The notes under the pieces were generated by a model. That model saw only the letters and a program-made list of their open reading frames with translations. It made no database searches and had not been told where the DNA came from. From Richelia sp. CSU_2_1 (lineage in GTDB: Bacteria > Cyanobacteriota > Cyanobacteriia > Cyanobacteriales > Microcoleaceae), in the NCBI GenBank assembly GCA_012034575.1, contig JAAUPF010000004.1, positions 16,081 to 80,080 on the forward strand: a stretch of DNA of 64,000 bases. Reading direction: 5' to 3'. The translations under genes were made by a program, and so were the position numbers. Positions 36,669-47,856 of the stretch are shown here, piece by piece; position 1 is the first letter of the stretch, and each line of letters opens with the position of its first letter.

Positions 36669-37188
36669 CTTGCAAGTTGTCCGGGCCGATCGGGGGTAAC
36701 GACAATCGGGCATTCGATCGGCGATCGGAAAGCTGGGTTTAAAACCACGTCTTTTGAGAACGACTTGGTTTCCGGCTTTGCTGCCCCCAATCGTGTAGTA
36801 TAGTGTACAAAAGTCGGGATAAGCCATTGTCTTGACTCGCCTGTGGACTCTTCGGGAGAGTCAGACTCTCGAAAGTAGCATTACTTGCCGGAAGTGTCAA
36901 AAATTACAGCGCCGAGAATTACAGCGTCAAGAATTACAGCACTTTTAGGGCAGTGGATGCGCCCGCAAAAATAGCTCGCAAGCAGACAAACCCATCCTAC
37001 CACCGGTTTTTTTGACTTCAGGATTGGCAAAAATTAGGAAATCTTTGCCAATTTGGTAGAATCAATGTGAAATTTTTTAGTAAATGCAGTATTGTAATCA
37101 ACGAGCTAACCATCGTCGATCCATTCGTGCCAGCATTGGTTCTCAAGTACACCATCCCCTTCCTTGCGACGGGTTTTGAATCTTAAGG
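36669..37188. other. ~520-bp intergenic region with small repeats and hairpins
   Basis: I see no ORF. Present are GACTCT-TCGGG-AGAGTC (36846-36862), a perfect 6-bp hairpin, and three tandem copies of a 15-mer of the AATTACAGCGTCAAG type (36898-36940). It contains the promoter regions of the divergent FtsL-like and lipoprotein genes. A small RNA is possible but unsupported. Confidence 0.5.
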
Positions 37189-37195
37189 AGTGTTT

Positions 37196-37444
37196 ATGAA
37201 CAAAAAATTGATTCGTCTGACTTTGGCACTGAGCTTGGCTGCCGCTCTCGGCGCTTGCGCGGGCGATACCAGTGCTCCCGGCGGTGCTAGCCCGTCTCCT
37301 GGCGGTGGCTCGTCTCCGGCAGTTAGTCCTGCTCCGGATGCTTCTCCTTCGCCCAAGGAATCTCCTAAGGCTTCTCCCGGTGCAGCTTCTCCTGGCGCAG
37401 CTTCTCCCGGTGCAGCCTCTCCTTCTCCTAAAAAGTCTCCCTAA
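37196..37444 (+). CDS. small Ser/Pro/Ala-rich lipoprotein
   Basis: The 82-aa product starts MNKKLIRLTLALSLAAALGACAG, a type II signal peptide with lipobox LGAC (Cys21 after the ATG at 37196). The mature part is low-complexity, with repeats of SPGAA and SPSPK, and lacks aromatic residues. GGAG lies 8-9 nt before the ATG. It is probably a membrane-anchored spacer-like protein; no function can be given. Confidence 0.7.
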   Translation: MNKKLIRLTLALSLAAALGACAGDTSAPGGASPSPGGGSSPAVSPAPDASPSPKESPKASPGAASPGAASPGAASPSPKKSP

Positions 37445-37478
37445 GAAAGGGCGATCGCGCAGTGTCCCAACAAGCTTA

Positions 37479-37528
37479 GCCAGCGGCTGAAAAGTTCATC
37501 GCTCCTCGCATTTTTTAATGCCGCTGGC
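37479..37528. repeat. 9-bp inverted repeat after the lipoprotein gene
   Basis: GCCAGCGGC (37479-37487) and GCCGCTGGC (37520-37528) enclose a 32-nt loop containing a T6 run. It lies 35 bp after the stop codon and may be an unconventional terminator. Confidence 0.4.
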
Positions 37529-37597
37529 AAAAGCTACTATTTGGGCTCTACTGTTTGTCTGGTGCTTTTGCTGCAGTTCTTGATTTTTTAACTAGAC

Positions 37598-38072
37598 AGG
37601 CGGGAATTCCCCTTCCTCGCCAAGCGTTGTGACGCTTGATGTGCAAGGGACATAGCGTAGCAGGGAGGGGATGAGAGCCGTGCGAGGCGAGCAAAATATA
37701 AAGCCAGAAAATTAGTGGCTAAAGTCCACTCTAAAATTATGGGAAAACTTATATTGAGGTTGACCGATTTTTTCCTAGCTCTAAGACTTGCAATAATTGC
37801 TTGCATAAAGTATCCGATATGCCTTTGGATGTTCGTAATTGGGATTGCCCTAAATGTAAATCTCGAAACGATCGCGATGTGAATGCGGCAAAAAACATTA
37901 GAGATGAAGCCTTGCGGTTTTTGGCATTAGGAACTAGTGCTACTGCCAGTGGAGGGAATGTAAGTCGTGGTGGCAAGATTTCGGTCTTGTCAGATGCTGT
38001 TCCCCGCGAAACTGGAAGCTCCATCCTCGCCAATGAGCGCGTAAGCGCGAAGTAGCAGGATGGGGTAGTTCA
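37598..38072 (+). mobile_element. decayed TnpB-only IS200/IS605 element (copy C)
   Basis: The left end begins GGCGGGAATTCCCCTTCC (37600-37617), matching the GGGAATYCCC motif of the other left ends, and is followed by a GGGGATGAGAGCCGTGCGAGG block. The right end has CATCCT / AGGATG arms around a GCGCGTAAGCGC hairpin (38022-38060) and ends GGGTAGTTCA, a degenerate form of GGGAGTATGTCA. Confidence 0.6.
37697..38055 (+). pseudogene. TnpB C-terminal fragment (zinc ribbon retained)
   Basis: One frame at 37701-37740 encodes KARKLVAKVHSKI, the start of the TnpB catalytic region. It is followed, out of frame after a deletion, by EVDRFFPSSKTCNNCLHK, then WDCPKCKSRNDRDVNAAKNI, the zinc ribbon and last catalytic motif. 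The N-terminal ~200 residues and the first RuvC acid are absent. It is a clear relic. Confidence 0.8.
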
Positions 38073-38218
38073 CATGTGCTGTAATATTTCTATCAAAACA
38101 ATACGGGAGCTTGAGAACCCCTGCCTTTACTTGAGGGGATGAAAAGCGACGCGACGGGTTTTAACCCGTTGTTTCTCTTTCCCCTAAATACTCCTGCCGC
38201 AGTTAGTATAATTAGATA

Positions 38219-38763
38219 GGAGGTGATAAAAAACCTGTTAACTTTGACTTACGAATATAAAGCCAGCCCGACCAAAGAACAAGTCCAGATTATCGAACAC
38301 ACGCTAACCGTTTCACCAACGGATTGCAGACACGCGAAAGGATTGGCACTTTAAATTAGCCCACAAACTTTGCGACAGTGCTGGAATGATATTTGTTGAA
38401 GATATCGATTTTCGCGTTTGGGCTAAGGGTATGTTTTGCAAGCATACTCTTGATGCCGGGTTCGGGCAATTTATCTCAATCTTGCAATGGGTGTGTTGGA
38501 AGCGCAGAGTATACTTTGACAGAGTAAACTCATATTACACTTCCCAAGTATGTCCGCAATGCGACGCGCACACTGGCCCGAAACAGTTAAGTGACAGAAT
38601 TCATGAATGCCCTCACTGCGGCTATACCACGCATCGCGACGTGGCAGGGGCACAAGTAATTCCCTTTTCAAGGTATAGTTCAATTGTCACCAGGGGAGAC
38701 GCCTCTTGGACGTTAAAGAAAATGCCTGTGGAGATGGTCTGGCGGGGACGGGCAACCGTCTAG
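38219..38763 (+). pseudogene. TnpB relic with internal deletion and frame change
   Basis: Translation from GTG 38223 starts KNLLTLTYEYKASPTKEQVQ, a TnpB N-terminus, and stops after about 42 codons. A second frame continues QRIADTRKDWHFKLAHKLC, then MIFVEDIDFRVWAKGM (the RuvC Glu region), SYYTSQVCPQCDAH and HECPHCGYTTHRDVAGAQVI (zinc ribbon and last Asp). About 200 residues are missing between them. A good Shine-Dalgarno sequence AGGAGG at 38219-38224 remains. Confidence 0.8.
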
Positions 38764-38792
38764 TTAAGAATCGAAGAAGCAGGAAGAAGAAA

Positions 38793-38826
38793 GCATGAAG
38801 GCGCGGTTTTTAACCCGCCTTCATGC
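38793..38826. repeat. 11-bp perfect hairpin at the end of the TnpB relic
   Basis: GCATGAAGGCG and CGCCTTCATGC are separated by a 12-nt loop (CGGTTTTTAACC, itself partly self-complementary). It sits 30 bp after the relic's stop codon, inside the element's right end, where an omega RNA scaffold or a terminator would be. Confidence 0.6.
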
Positions 38827-38876
38827 AACCTTTGAGAATCCCCGTCGATTCATCGCGGGGAGTACGTCAAACTAGG

Positions 38877-39208
38877 ACTGACTCGACAGCCAACTCGGAC
38901 AGCGTGTCTGGGTTGAGAACACCCAATCTTTCCCGCTAGCCAGCTAGGGACGAACCCTACAGGCTAATTAGTGTGAAAATTGCATCCGAAACTGTATACT
39001 GCTGCGAGCAATACCGACAGATTTAGGCTGCGGGCAAATAAATCATTTGCCGTGCAGCTCAAGTTCGATCGGCTGCTGCGGCGACAACAGGGCAAATTTA
39101 TGTTAAGAAGTAGCATTAACAAAAAAAATTGTATACAAATGTAAAGCGCCGCTCGCTCGCAAATTTTTTTGATCACCATTTAGTCAAGTAGTTCAGGTAG
39201 GTAGTTTT
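38877..39208. other. glgB upstream region
   Basis: There are about 330 bp without a convincing gene between the TnpB relic and glgB. An AT-rich stretch (39110-39180) probably holds the glgB promoter. Confidence 0.5.
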
Positions 39209-41503
39209 ATGCTCGCAACCGTCCCCTCAGACCAGATTGACCGTATCGTGTGGAACCAGCATCACGATCCATTTGAAGTGCTAGGTCCCCACCCGATCGA
39301 CTCCAACGGCAAACAAGTCTGGGCCGTGCGCGTTTACCTGCCGAATGCGGATGCCGTATCGGTAGTGGTTCCGGAGACGAGAACCGAATACCCGATGAAA
39401 TCGGTACATCACCCGCATTTTTTTGAATGCAACATCGATACCCCAGAACTGGCAAACTACCAACTGCGGGTCAAAGAGGGCGATCGCGAACGGTTCATCT
39501 ACGATCCCTACGCCTTTCGATCGCCCAAACTCACAGAATTTGACATTCACCTGTTCTCGGAAGGCAACCACCACCGCATTTACGAAAAACTCGGAGCTCA
39601 CCTCACCGAAGTAGACGGCATCGCCGGAGTCTACTTTGCAGTTTGGGCCCCCAACGCCCGCAACGTTTCAGTTTTAGGGGATTTCAACTACTGGGACGGT
39701 CGCAAACATCAAATGCGGAAAAACCACAACGGCATCTGGGAATTATTTATTCCCGGACTCGAAGCAGGGACGCACTACAAGTACGAAGTCAAAAACCAAG
39801 AGGGACATCCCTACGAAAAATCCGACCCCTACGGTTTCCAGCAAGAAGTGCGGCCGAAAACAGCCTCGATCGTCACTGACTTAGATACTTATACTTGGAA
39901 CGACAGCGCTTGGATCGAAAAGCGCCGCCACACCGACCAACTGACGCAGCCGATTTCAGTTTACGAATGCCACATGGGTTCTTGGCTGCACGCCGCCTCT
40001 GCCGAAATTCCCGTGGGGTCTGACGGAGAAGTAGAACCCGCAGTGCAGGTTTCAGAACTCAAACCGGGCGCGCGTTTCTTAACCTACCGCGAATTGGCCG
40101 ATCGCATGATTCCCTACGTCAAAGATTTGGGATACACCCACATCGAGATGCTGCCCGTCGCCGAACATCCCTTCGACGGTTCTTGGGGCTATCAAGTAAC
40201 GGGCTATTTCGCCCCAACTTCCCGCTACGGCAAACCGGAAGATTTTATGTATTTTGTAGACCAGTGCCACGCCGCAGGCATCGGTGTCATTGTGGACTGG
40301 GTGCCGGGGCATTTTCCCAAAGACGGACACGGTTTGGCATTCTTTGACGGCACTCACCTTTACGAACACGCCGATCCCCGCAAGGGCGAACACAAAGAAT
40401 GGGGAACTTTGGTATTCAACTACGGCCGCAACGAAGTGCGGAATTTCCTAGTAGCCAACGCTTTGTTCTGGTTTGACAAGTATCACATCGACGGCATTCG
40501 GGTCGATGCGGTAGCTTCGATGCTGTACTTGGATTATTGCCGCAAACCGGGAGAATGGGTTGCCAACCAGTACGGCGGCCGGGAAAATATCGAAGCTGCA
40601 GATTTTGTGCGGCAGGTGAACCACGTAATTTTTAGCTATTTTCCAGGGGCATTGTCGATCGCCGAAGAATCTACCTCCTGGCCGATGGTATCTTGGCCGA
40701 CTTATGTAGGGGGCTTGGGCTTCAACCTGAAATGGAACATGGGTTGGATGCACGATATGCTCGACTATTACCACATGGACCCGTGGTTCCGGCAGTTCCA
40801 CCAAAACAACGTAACTTTCAGTATGTGGTACAACCACAGCGAGAATTTTATGCTGGCGCTGTCCCACGACGAGGTAGTTCACGGCAAAAGCAACATCATC
40901 GGCAAAATGCCGGGGGACGAATGGCAGAAGTTTGCCAACGTGCGGTGTTTGTTTGCGTTTATGTTTGCTCACCCCGGCAAGAAAACCATGTTTATGGGGA
41001 TGGAGTTCGGGCAGTGGCAAGAGTGGAATGTTTGGGGTGATTTGGAGTGGCATTTGCTGCAATACGAACCGCACCAAAAGTTAAAACGCTTTTTTAAGGA
41101 TTTGAACCATTTGTACTGCACCGAACCGGCGCTTTACACTCAGGATTTTGCTGAAGAGGGTTTTCAGTGGATCGATTGCAGCGACAACCGGCACAGCGTG
41201 GTAGCGTTTGTGCGCCGCGCTAAGGATGGGGAGGAGTTTGTGGTAACGGTGTGCAATTTTACGCCGCAGCCGCATTCTCACTATCGGGTAGGCGTGCCGG
41301 AACCGGGTTTCTATACGGAACTGTTTAACAGCGACGCGCGGGAGTACGGCGGCAGCAATATGGGGAATTTGGGCGGTAAGTGGACTGACGAGTGGTGGTT
41401 CCACAACAGTTCTTATTCGATCGACCTGTGTTTGCCTCCTTTGGGCGTGTTAATTTTGAAGCTCGATCGGGAGAAAACATTGGCTGCGGTAGAAAATGAA
41501 TAG
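39209..41503 (+). CDS. glgB: 1,4-alpha-glucan branching enzyme
   Basis: The 764-aa protein is a GH13 branching enzyme of normal cyanobacterial length. It has a CBM48 ([36 protein letters not shown]) and a catalytic barrel with [21 protein letters not shown] read in parts, the nucleophile Asp in [15 protein letters not shown], the acid/base Glu in [10 protein letters not shown] and the His-Asp pair in [11 protein letters not shown]. It forms alpha-1,6 branches in glycogen. It is transcribed alone, with a strong hairpin after it. Confidence 0.97.
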   Translation: MLATVPSDQIDRIVWNQHHDPFEVLGPHPIDSNGKQVWAVRVYLPNADAVSVVVPETRTEYPMKSVHHPHFFECNIDTPELANYQLRVKEGDRERFIYDPYAFRSPKLTEFDIHLFSEGNHHRIYEKLGAHLTEVDGIAGVYFAVWAPNARNVSVLGDFNYWDGRKHQMRKNHNGIWELFIPGLEAGTHYKYEVKNQEGHPYEKSDPYGFQQEVRPKTASIVTDLDTYTWNDSAWIEKRRHTDQLTQPISVYECHMGSWLHAASAEIPVGSDGEVEPAVQVSELKPGARFLTYRELADRMIPYVKDLGYTHIEMLPVAEHPFDGSWGYQVTGYFAPTSRYGKPEDFMYFVDQCHAAGIGVIVDWVPGHFPKDGHGLAFFDGTHLYEHADPRKGEHKEWGTLVFNYGRNEVRNFLVANALFWFDKYHIDGIRVDAVASMLYLDYCRKPGEWVANQYGGRENIEAADFVRQVNHVIFSYFPGALSIAEESTSWPMVSWPTYVGGLGFNLKWNMGWMHDMLDYYHMDPWFRQFHQNNVTFSMWYNHSENFMLALSHDEVVHGKSNIIGKMPGDEWQKFANVRCLFAFMFAHPGKKTMFMGMEFGQWQEWNVWGDLEWHLLQYEPHQKLKRFFKDLNHLYCTEPALYTQDFAEEGFQWIDCSDNRHSVVAFVRRAKDGEEFVVTVCNFTPQPHSHYRVGVPEPGFYTELFNSDAREYGGSNMGNLGGKWTDEWWFHNSSYSIDLCLPPLGVLILKLDREKTLAAVENE

Positions 41504-41549
41504 TTTTGAGTCGATCGATCGGTTGGCAAATGTAACTTAATTTTTTAAT

Positions 41550-41583
41550 AAAGCTACCCATTGTTGATTGTTTGGGTAGCTTT
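41550..41583 (+). terminator. hairpin terminator after glgB
   Basis: AAAGCTACCCA (41550-41560) and TGGGTAGCTTT (41573-41583) form a perfect 11-bp stem with a 12-nt loop. It lies 47 bp after the glgB stop. The T3 at the stem foot is short, so termination is likely rather than certain. Confidence 0.6.
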
Positions 41584-41624
41584 AGTAAAAAGAGCTGAAT
41601 TTTCTTGAGAAGAGATAGATCGCC

Positions 41625-42326
41625 ATGAAAAATCAAGCATCAAATGTTGTTTTTGACGAAAATTTTGCTGCTAATTACGATCGGCGATTCGCTAAATTGG
41701 CCCCGATGCGCAATGCGCTTCATTTGTCGATCGGCCTGGTACTTTCCGAACTTCCTGACAGCGCACGAATTCTGTGCGTCGGAGTGGGAACCGGCTTAGA
41801 ATTGATTGACCTCGCTCAAAAATTTCCACAATGGCAATTTACTGCGATCGAACCTGCCGCACCGATGCTAGAAATCTGCCGTCAGAAAGCAGAAGAATAT
41901 GGGATTGCCTCCCGTTGCACGTTTCACGAAGGTTATCTCGATTCACTTCGCGCATCAGAACCTTTTCATGCCGCAACCTGTCTTTTAGTTTCTCATTTCT
42001 TTATTCAACAAGAGGAACGGCGCAACTTTTTTCGTCAAATTGCCGCACGCCTTCTTCCTGATGGATATTTAGTTAGTTCCGATTTAGCTTCCGATATGTC
42101 TGGTTCAGCTTACCAAAGTCTTTTGGAAGTTTGGGTGCGGATGCTGAAATATTCTGAAGCACCTGCTGAAGAAATTGAGAAATTTTTGACATCCTACGGG
42201 CGGGATGTTGCCATATTACCGCCGCCAGAAGTTGCAGCGATTATTGCGTCAAGTGGATTCGATACACCTGTATTGTTTTTTCAAACTCTGCTCATTCACG
42301 CTTGGTATGCAAAGCGATCGCAGTGA
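41625..42326 (+). CDS. class I SAM-dependent methyltransferase
   Basis: The 233-aa Rossmann-fold methyltransferase has motif I ILCVGVGTGLELIDLA, motif II TAIEPAAPMLEICRQKAEE and post-motif blocks FHAATCLLVSHFFIQQEER and LLPDGYLVSSDLASD. The substrate is unknown. It stands alone between glgB and the divergent MscS gene. Confidence 0.85.
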   Translation: MKNQASNVVFDENFAANYDRRFAKLAPMRNALHLSIGLVLSELPDSARILCVGVGTGLELIDLAQKFPQWQFTAIEPAAPMLEICRQKAEEYGIASRCTFHEGYLDSLRASEPFHAATCLLVSHFFIQQEERRNFFRQIAARLLPDGYLVSSDLASDMSGSAYQSLLEVWVRMLKYSEAPAEEIEKFLTSYGRDVAILPPPEVAAIIASSGFDTPVLFFQTLLIHAWYAKRSQ

Positions 42327-42455
42327 GTTAAATCAGAACGAAATATCTCGTTTGCAACTAACCTAAATTAATTGAAATTGCCTGCCTCACTCAACCACTA
42401 CGTTTCAGGTAAACGGCGGTAAACATCTCGATCGCCCTTGTTTTACTTGATACAA

Positions 42456-43328
42456 TTATTCGCCTGAATCCGAACCGCTATTTTGCGACTGTTGGGAGTC
42501 GAATAAATTTACTGGGACGGGTTGAGGAATTTGGATTCCGGCAGCATCGCACGCTGTTTTAAGCGCTATCAATACTCGAGTTTTTGTCCGCCTCACCTGT
42601 GCTTTTTCCGGCAGCGTCCAATAGCGGACAATCAAATGCAATGAACCGTCGCTGATGCTGGAAATATCTACTTCGGGTACAGGCTTTGCTAAAACTCCTT
42701 CGACTTCGACAACTGATTGCATTAAGGTTTCAATTGCGAAGGATGGCGGTGTTTCGTAATCTACGCTTAATTCTAAGTCTGTCCGCCTGTGGGGCATTGC
42801 CGTAAGTACCCGAACTGGATTGGTAAATACTGTCGCATTCGGCACCACAACTCGCTCTCCTTGATAGGTAATTATTTGAGTCGATCGAATCGAAATTTCT
42901 TCGACAGTTCCTTCAAAGTCTTCGACAATTATTTGGTCGCCTAATTGAAACGGTTCCTGTAACAGCAGCAAGATTCCCGCTAAAAAGTTTTTGAAGATTT
43001 CTTGAAAAGCAAAACTCACAGCTACCGAACTCAATCCGATCAAACCGATGATGTCTCCCGGACGCAAAGCGGGGAAAGCAATTATGCAGGCAATACAACT
43101 GCCGGCAGCCCAAGCAAGGGCATAGCTGGTTTGCACGAAGAGCGATCGCAGGGATAAACTTTTAACTGTGCGTTGGGTAGCAGCCGAAACGATTTTCTGG
43201 AAAAATTTAGCTGCGATCCGGGTTAGGAAAAGCACGATTATTGCTGCTACTAGCGACGGCATCGACTCGATCGCTTGACCCAGCAAGTTCAATAAGCTAG
43301 TTTGGATTTGTTGAATTACAGCACCCAT
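42456..43328 (-). CDS. mechanosensitive ion channel of the MscS family
   Basis: The 290-aa protein has an N-terminal membrane helix (SLVAAIIVLFLTRIAAKFF), two more helices and the pore-lining TM3 with LIGLSSVAVSFAFQEIFKNFLAGILLL. The beta domain follows (QLGDQIIVEDFEGTVEEISIRSTQIITYQGERVVVPNA, read in parts). This is the small MscS type that releases solutes on hypo-osmotic shock at the inner membrane. Confidence 0.92.
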   Translation of the reverse strand: MGAVIQQIQTSLLNLLGQAIESMPSLVAAIIVLFLTRIAAKFFQKIVSAATQRTVKSLSLRSLFVQTSYALAWAAGSCIACIIAFPALRPGDIIGLIGLSSVAVSFAFQEIFKNFLAGILLLLQEPFQLGDQIIVEDFEGTVEEISIRSTQIITYQGERVVVPNATVFTNPVRVLTAMPHRRTDLELSVDYETPPSFAIETLMQSVVEVEGVLAKPVPEVDISSISDGSLHLIVRYWTLPEKAQVRRTKTRVLIALKTACDAAGIQIPQPVPVNLFDSQQSQNSGSDSGE

Positions 43329-43549
43329 TTTTGGATTCTATCTGATTGGATTCTATCTGATAAGTTTTATGCAATTAAGTTTGATGCAATTTGCGATCGC
43401 GCTATCGGGCAGGCTAAAAAAGCTCGATCGCGCGTATTTAAAAAATTCACATCATTCAAGCCAGTGACAATTTACTAAAATCGCGGAACTTGCAGCTCAA
43501 TGGGTTAATCTAGTAAAACTGGTAAAGTTAGATGCTTTCTGAGAAATAA

Positions 43550-44833
<1,284 letters not shown>

Positions 44834-44851
44834 TTAAGTTTAGATTCTTCC

Positions 44852-44913
44852 CGATCGCGCCTGGAAACGAACGCCGGGAGGCAGAATCTCCAGAAACTTC
44901 GCAGGCGCGATCG
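44852..44913 (+). terminator. long hairpin after ahcY
   Basis: CGATCGCGCCTG (44852-44863) and CAGGCGCGATCG (44902-44913) form a perfect 12-bp stem, with a second small stem (GGGAG/CTCC) in the loop. It lies 19 bp after the ahcY stop codon. No U-run follows, so it may be an mRNA-stabilising 3' structure or a repeat. Confidence 0.5.
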
Positions 44914-44995
44914 AGCTAGAAAATCGCTTGTTTGAGTTGCCAGATAGAGTCTGGAAGTAACATCGCGATCGATAGTATTGACTGCGATAAGTCAG

Positions 44996-45053
44996 GTTTG
45001 TAGCGAGGACTTAAGTCCTCTGAAAATGCGGACTAAAGTCCGCACTACAAACC
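44996..45053. repeat. dispersed repeat of the GTTTGTAGTGAGGACT... type (best preserved copy)
   Basis: GGTTTGTAGCGAGGACTTAA and TCCGCACTACAAACC are inverted ends, and the centre pairs AGGACTTAAGTCCT and CGGACTAAAGTCCG. It is a nested palindrome of about 58 bp. Confidence 0.85.
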
Positions 45054-45179
45054 GTTTTTTTACGAGCAATAGTATCGATCGCAATCTAAAAACCTAACTC
45101 TCGACTGTCTGGACGATTTTAGATTTTAGATTGTGGAATTGTGGGATTGTGGGATTGTCGATTGCTATCGTGCCCTCAA

Positions 45180-45256
45180 CTCTTCTTTCTTCCTTCTTCT
45201 TTCTTCTTCCTTCTTCCTTCTTCCTTCTTCCTTCTTCCTTCTTCCTTCTTCCTTCG
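45180..45256. repeat. CTTCTTC microsatellite
   Basis: Ten or so copies of a 7-mer CTTCTTC/CTTCCTT lie directly upstream of the dedA gene. The same tract appears at 63955-64000. Confidence 0.95.
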
Positions 45257-45286
45257 TGTCAACTGTTCGTAAATTAGCTAAACAAA

Positions 45287-45889
45287 ATGGTTGAATGGAT
45301 AACTAATACAATGGAGTCGATGGGCTATCTAGGCATCGGACTTCTGATGTTTTTAGAAAACCTGTTTCCGCCCATTCCCTCAGAATTGATTATGCCGCTG
45401 GCAGGATTCACCGTATCGAGGGGCGATATGCAAATGATACCAGCGATCGCTGCCGGAGTAATCGGTACAGTTTTAGGGGCATTTCCTTGGTACTATGCTG
45501 GTAAATTAATCAGCGAAGAAAGGTTGCGGAACTTAGCTGACAAATACGGCAAGTGGCTGACAGTATCCGGCGCTGATATCGACAAAGCAAATGAATGGTT
45601 TAACAAACACGGCGGCAAAGCCGTATTTTTGTGCCGCCTCGTACCCGGAGTGCGCACCTTGATTTCACTACCGGCGGGCATCAATAATATGCCCTTAATC
45701 CCGTTTATACTCTACTCAACAATCGGAACCACTATTTGGGTAACATTCCTCACAGTTGTTGGATACAAACTCGGAGCAAATTACGAACTCGTAGATGAAT
45801 ATCTCGGCCCGGCTTCCAAAATAATCTTAGTAATTATCGTCATCTGGTGTCTCTTGTGGGTAGTCAGAAAGAAAATGCGCCAAGAATAA
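45287..45889 (+). CDS. DedA/VTT-domain membrane protein
   Basis: The 200-aa polytopic inner-membrane protein carries the DedA signature FLENLFPPIPSELIMPLAGF, the re-entrant Gly-rich segment AFPWYYAGKLISEERL and the conserved Arg region VFLCRLVPGVRTLISLPAGI. DedA proteins act as lipid transporters or scramblases and affect proton-motive force. The ATG is at 45287. Confidence 0.92.
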   Translation: MVEWITNTMESMGYLGIGLLMFLENLFPPIPSELIMPLAGFTVSRGDMQMIPAIAAGVIGTVLGAFPWYYAGKLISEERLRNLADKYGKWLTVSGADIDKANEWFNKHGGKAVFLCRLVPGVRTLISLPAGINNMPLIPFILYSTIGTTIWVTFLTVVGYKLGANYELVDEYLGPASKIILVIIVIWCLLWVVRKKMRQE

Positions 45890-45895
45890 ACTCCC

Positions 45896-45945
45896 AGATA
45901 AACGCAGAAACCATCAAAACAATCTGCGTTCATCTGCGTTTATCT
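45896..45945. repeat. 13-bp inverted repeat of the AGATAAACGCAGA family
   Basis: AGATAAACGCAGA (45896-45908) and TCTGCGTTTATCT (45933-45945) form a perfect stem 6 bp after the dedA stop. Related GCAGATGAACGCGG units are found at 47625-47712 after icd. Confidence 0.8.
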
Positions 45946-46189
45946 GCTGCCATCTGCGGTTAAAAAAATTTATCTGCTGTGTTTACCTGCTGCGATCTTC
46001 AACTAAAAAATACCGACAGTCGTTCACCTGCCGAACTCGGCAGTTTTAAAGTAGCGATCGCTCCAATGCTAACAATACATTCAAACTCATAAAAAACATA
46101 AAAATTTAGGCAATTATTTAGAATTTATTTAAGCCGAAATCGATAATTCGTGGGAAAATAAGAGCGTATTTATATCGGCACTACAAAGT

Positions 46190-47614
46190 ATGTACGAAAA
46201 AATTACACCCCCCACAACAGGTTCTAAAATTACTTTCAAAAACGGTTCGCCGATCGTCCCTGACGATCCGATCGTTCCTTTCATTCGCGGTGACGGTACG
46301 GGCGTTGACTTGTGGCCGGCATCTCAGAAGGTAATGGATGCTGCGGTAGAAAAGGCCTACAGCGGCAAACGCAAAATCAATTGGTTTAAAATTTACGTCG
46401 GCGATGAAGCTTGCGATGTCTACGGAACTTACCAATATTTGCCGCAGGATTCCTTAGACGCCATCAAAGAATACGGCGTCGCCATCAAAGGGCCGCTGAC
46501 AACGCCAATCGGAGGCGGAATTCGATCGCTCAATGTAGCTTTGCGGCAAATCTTTGACCTTTACGCCTGCGTGCGGCCTTGCAAGTATTATGCCGGTACG
46601 CCATCGCCCCACAAAACACCGGAACTGCTAGATGTAATTATTTACCGGGAAAATACTGAGGATATTTACCTAGGAATTGAATGGAAACAAGGCAGCGGAA
46701 TTGCCAATAAATTGATTGAATTCTTGAATAAAGAATTAATTCCGGCGACACCGGAACACGGCAAAAAACAAATTCGCCTCGACTCGGGAATCGGCATCAA
46801 ACCGATTAGCAAAAGCGGTTCCCAGCGTTTGGCGCGGCGGGCAATTACCCATGCTTTGCGGTTGCCGAAAAACAAGCAGCAAGTAACCTTGGTGCACAAA
46901 GGCAACATCATGAAATACACTGAAGGCGCTTTTCGAGATTGGGGTTACGAGTTAGCAACTACCGAATTTCGCGCGGAATGCGTGACGGAAAGGGAGTCTT
47001 GGATTCTCAGCAACAAAGAACACAATCCCGACATTAGCTTAGAAGACAACGCGCGCAAAATAGATCCGGGATTCGATGCTTTGACTCCGGAAAAACAAGC
47101 AGACATCTGTCAAGAAGTTGCTGGCGTTCTAGATGCAATTTGGGACAGCCACGGTAACAAGCAATGGAAAGACAAAATTATGGTCAACGATCGAATTGCT
47201 GACAGCATTTTCCAGCAAATTCAAACTCGACCCGGAGAGTATTCGATTTTGGCGACGATGAATTTAAATGGGGATTATTTATCCGATGCTGCGGCTGCGA
47301 TTGTCGGCGGATTGGGTATGGGTCCGGGGGCAAATATTGGCGATGAATGCGCGATTTTTGAAGCTACTCACGGCACTGCACCGAAACACGCTGGCTTGGA
47401 TAAAGTCAATCCCGGTTCGCTGATTTTGTCGGGGGTGATGATGTTAGAATATATGGGCTGGCAGGAAGCTGCAGATTTGATTAAGAAGGGTTTGGGTGCA
47501 GCAATTTCTAACGGTGAAGTTACCTACGATTTGGCGAGGTTGATGGAACCGCCGGTGCCGGAACTTAAATGTTCTGAGTTTGCGGAGGCGATTGTCAAGC
47601 ATTTCGATGATTGA
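46190..47614 (+). CDS. icd: NADP-dependent isocitrate dehydrogenase
   Basis: The 474-aa protein has [16 protein letters not shown], the phosphorylation/substrate loop [37 protein letters not shown] and the Mg/substrate block [15 protein letters not shown] and [18 protein letters not shown]. It makes 2-oxoglutarate, the carbon skeleton for ammonium assimilation and the nitrogen signal in cyanobacteria. The length is typical of cyanobacterial Icd. I looked for an NtcA site (GTA-N8-TAC) directly upstream and did not see one. Confidence 0.97.
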   Translation: MYEKITPPTTGSKITFKNGSPIVPDDPIVPFIRGDGTGVDLWPASQKVMDAAVEKAYSGKRKINWFKIYVGDEACDVYGTYQYLPQDSLDAIKEYGVAIKGPLTTPIGGGIRSLNVALRQIFDLYACVRPCKYYAGTPSPHKTPELLDVIIYRENTEDIYLGIEWKQGSGIANKLIEFLNKELIPATPEHGKKQIRLDSGIGIKPISKSGSQRLARRAITHALRLPKNKQQVTLVHKGNIMKYTEGAFRDWGYELATTEFRAECVTERESWILSNKEHNPDISLEDNARKIDPGFDALTPEKQADICQEVAGVLDAIWDSHGNKQWKDKIMVNDRIADSIFQQIQTRPGEYSILATMNLNGDYLSDAAAAIVGGLGMGPGANIGDECAIFEATHGTAPKHAGLDKVNPGSLILSGVMMLEYMGWQEAADLIKKGLGAAISNGEVTYDLARLMEPPVPELKCSEFAEAIVKHFDD

Positions 47615-47624
47615 GTTTGTGCAG

Positions 47625-47752
47625 CCGCAGATATTGCAACCGCAGATGAGTGCGGATTAAGGCAGATATTGCAACCGCAGATATTGCAGATGAACGCGGA
47701 TGAACGCAGATAGGTGTTAGGTTTTAGGTTTTAGGTTTTAGGTATTGGGTTT
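47625..47752. repeat. degenerate repeats downstream of icd
   Basis: Several copies of GCAGATATTGCAACC and GCAGATGAACGCGGATGAACGC (47625-47712) are followed by three to four copies of GGTTTTA (47716-47750). Confidence 0.85.
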
Positions 47753-47856
47753 TAAGTTTGTTCTAATTTCGATCGCCCACATCAATTACCTGCACCTACA
47801 ACTTACGATCTAACACTAACTACCTGATTCTTGCTTCTTGCTTCTTGCTTCTTCCT

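Larger units (their letters stand above)
38112..38869 (+). mobile_element. decayed TnpB-only IS200/IS605 element (copy D), adjacent to copy C
   Basis: The left end at 38112-38160 reads GAGAACCCCTGCC then GAGGGGATGAAAAGCGACGCG, homologous to the left ends at 9.0 and 17.0 kb. The right end at 38840-38869 has CCCCG / CGGGG arms and ends AGTACGTCA. An 11-bp perfect hairpin (GCATGAAGGCG / CGCCTTCATGC) lies at 38793-38826. Confidence 0.65.

Noticed and set aside
36795..36808. GTAGTATAGTGTAC, a match to the NtcA core GTA-N8-TAC
   Set aside because: The core occurs about once per 4 kb by chance, it is about 390 bp from the lipoprotein start and 160 bp from the FtsL-like start, and there is no reason for nitrogen control of either.
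37801..38055. Separate small zinc-ribbon protein
   Set aside because: It is the C-terminal fragment of a TnpB relic, with element ends on both sides.
38964..39179. 71-codon minus-strand frame in the glgB upstream region
   Set aside because: Cys/Leu-rich composition of AT-rich intergenic DNA; no ribosome-binding site or homology.
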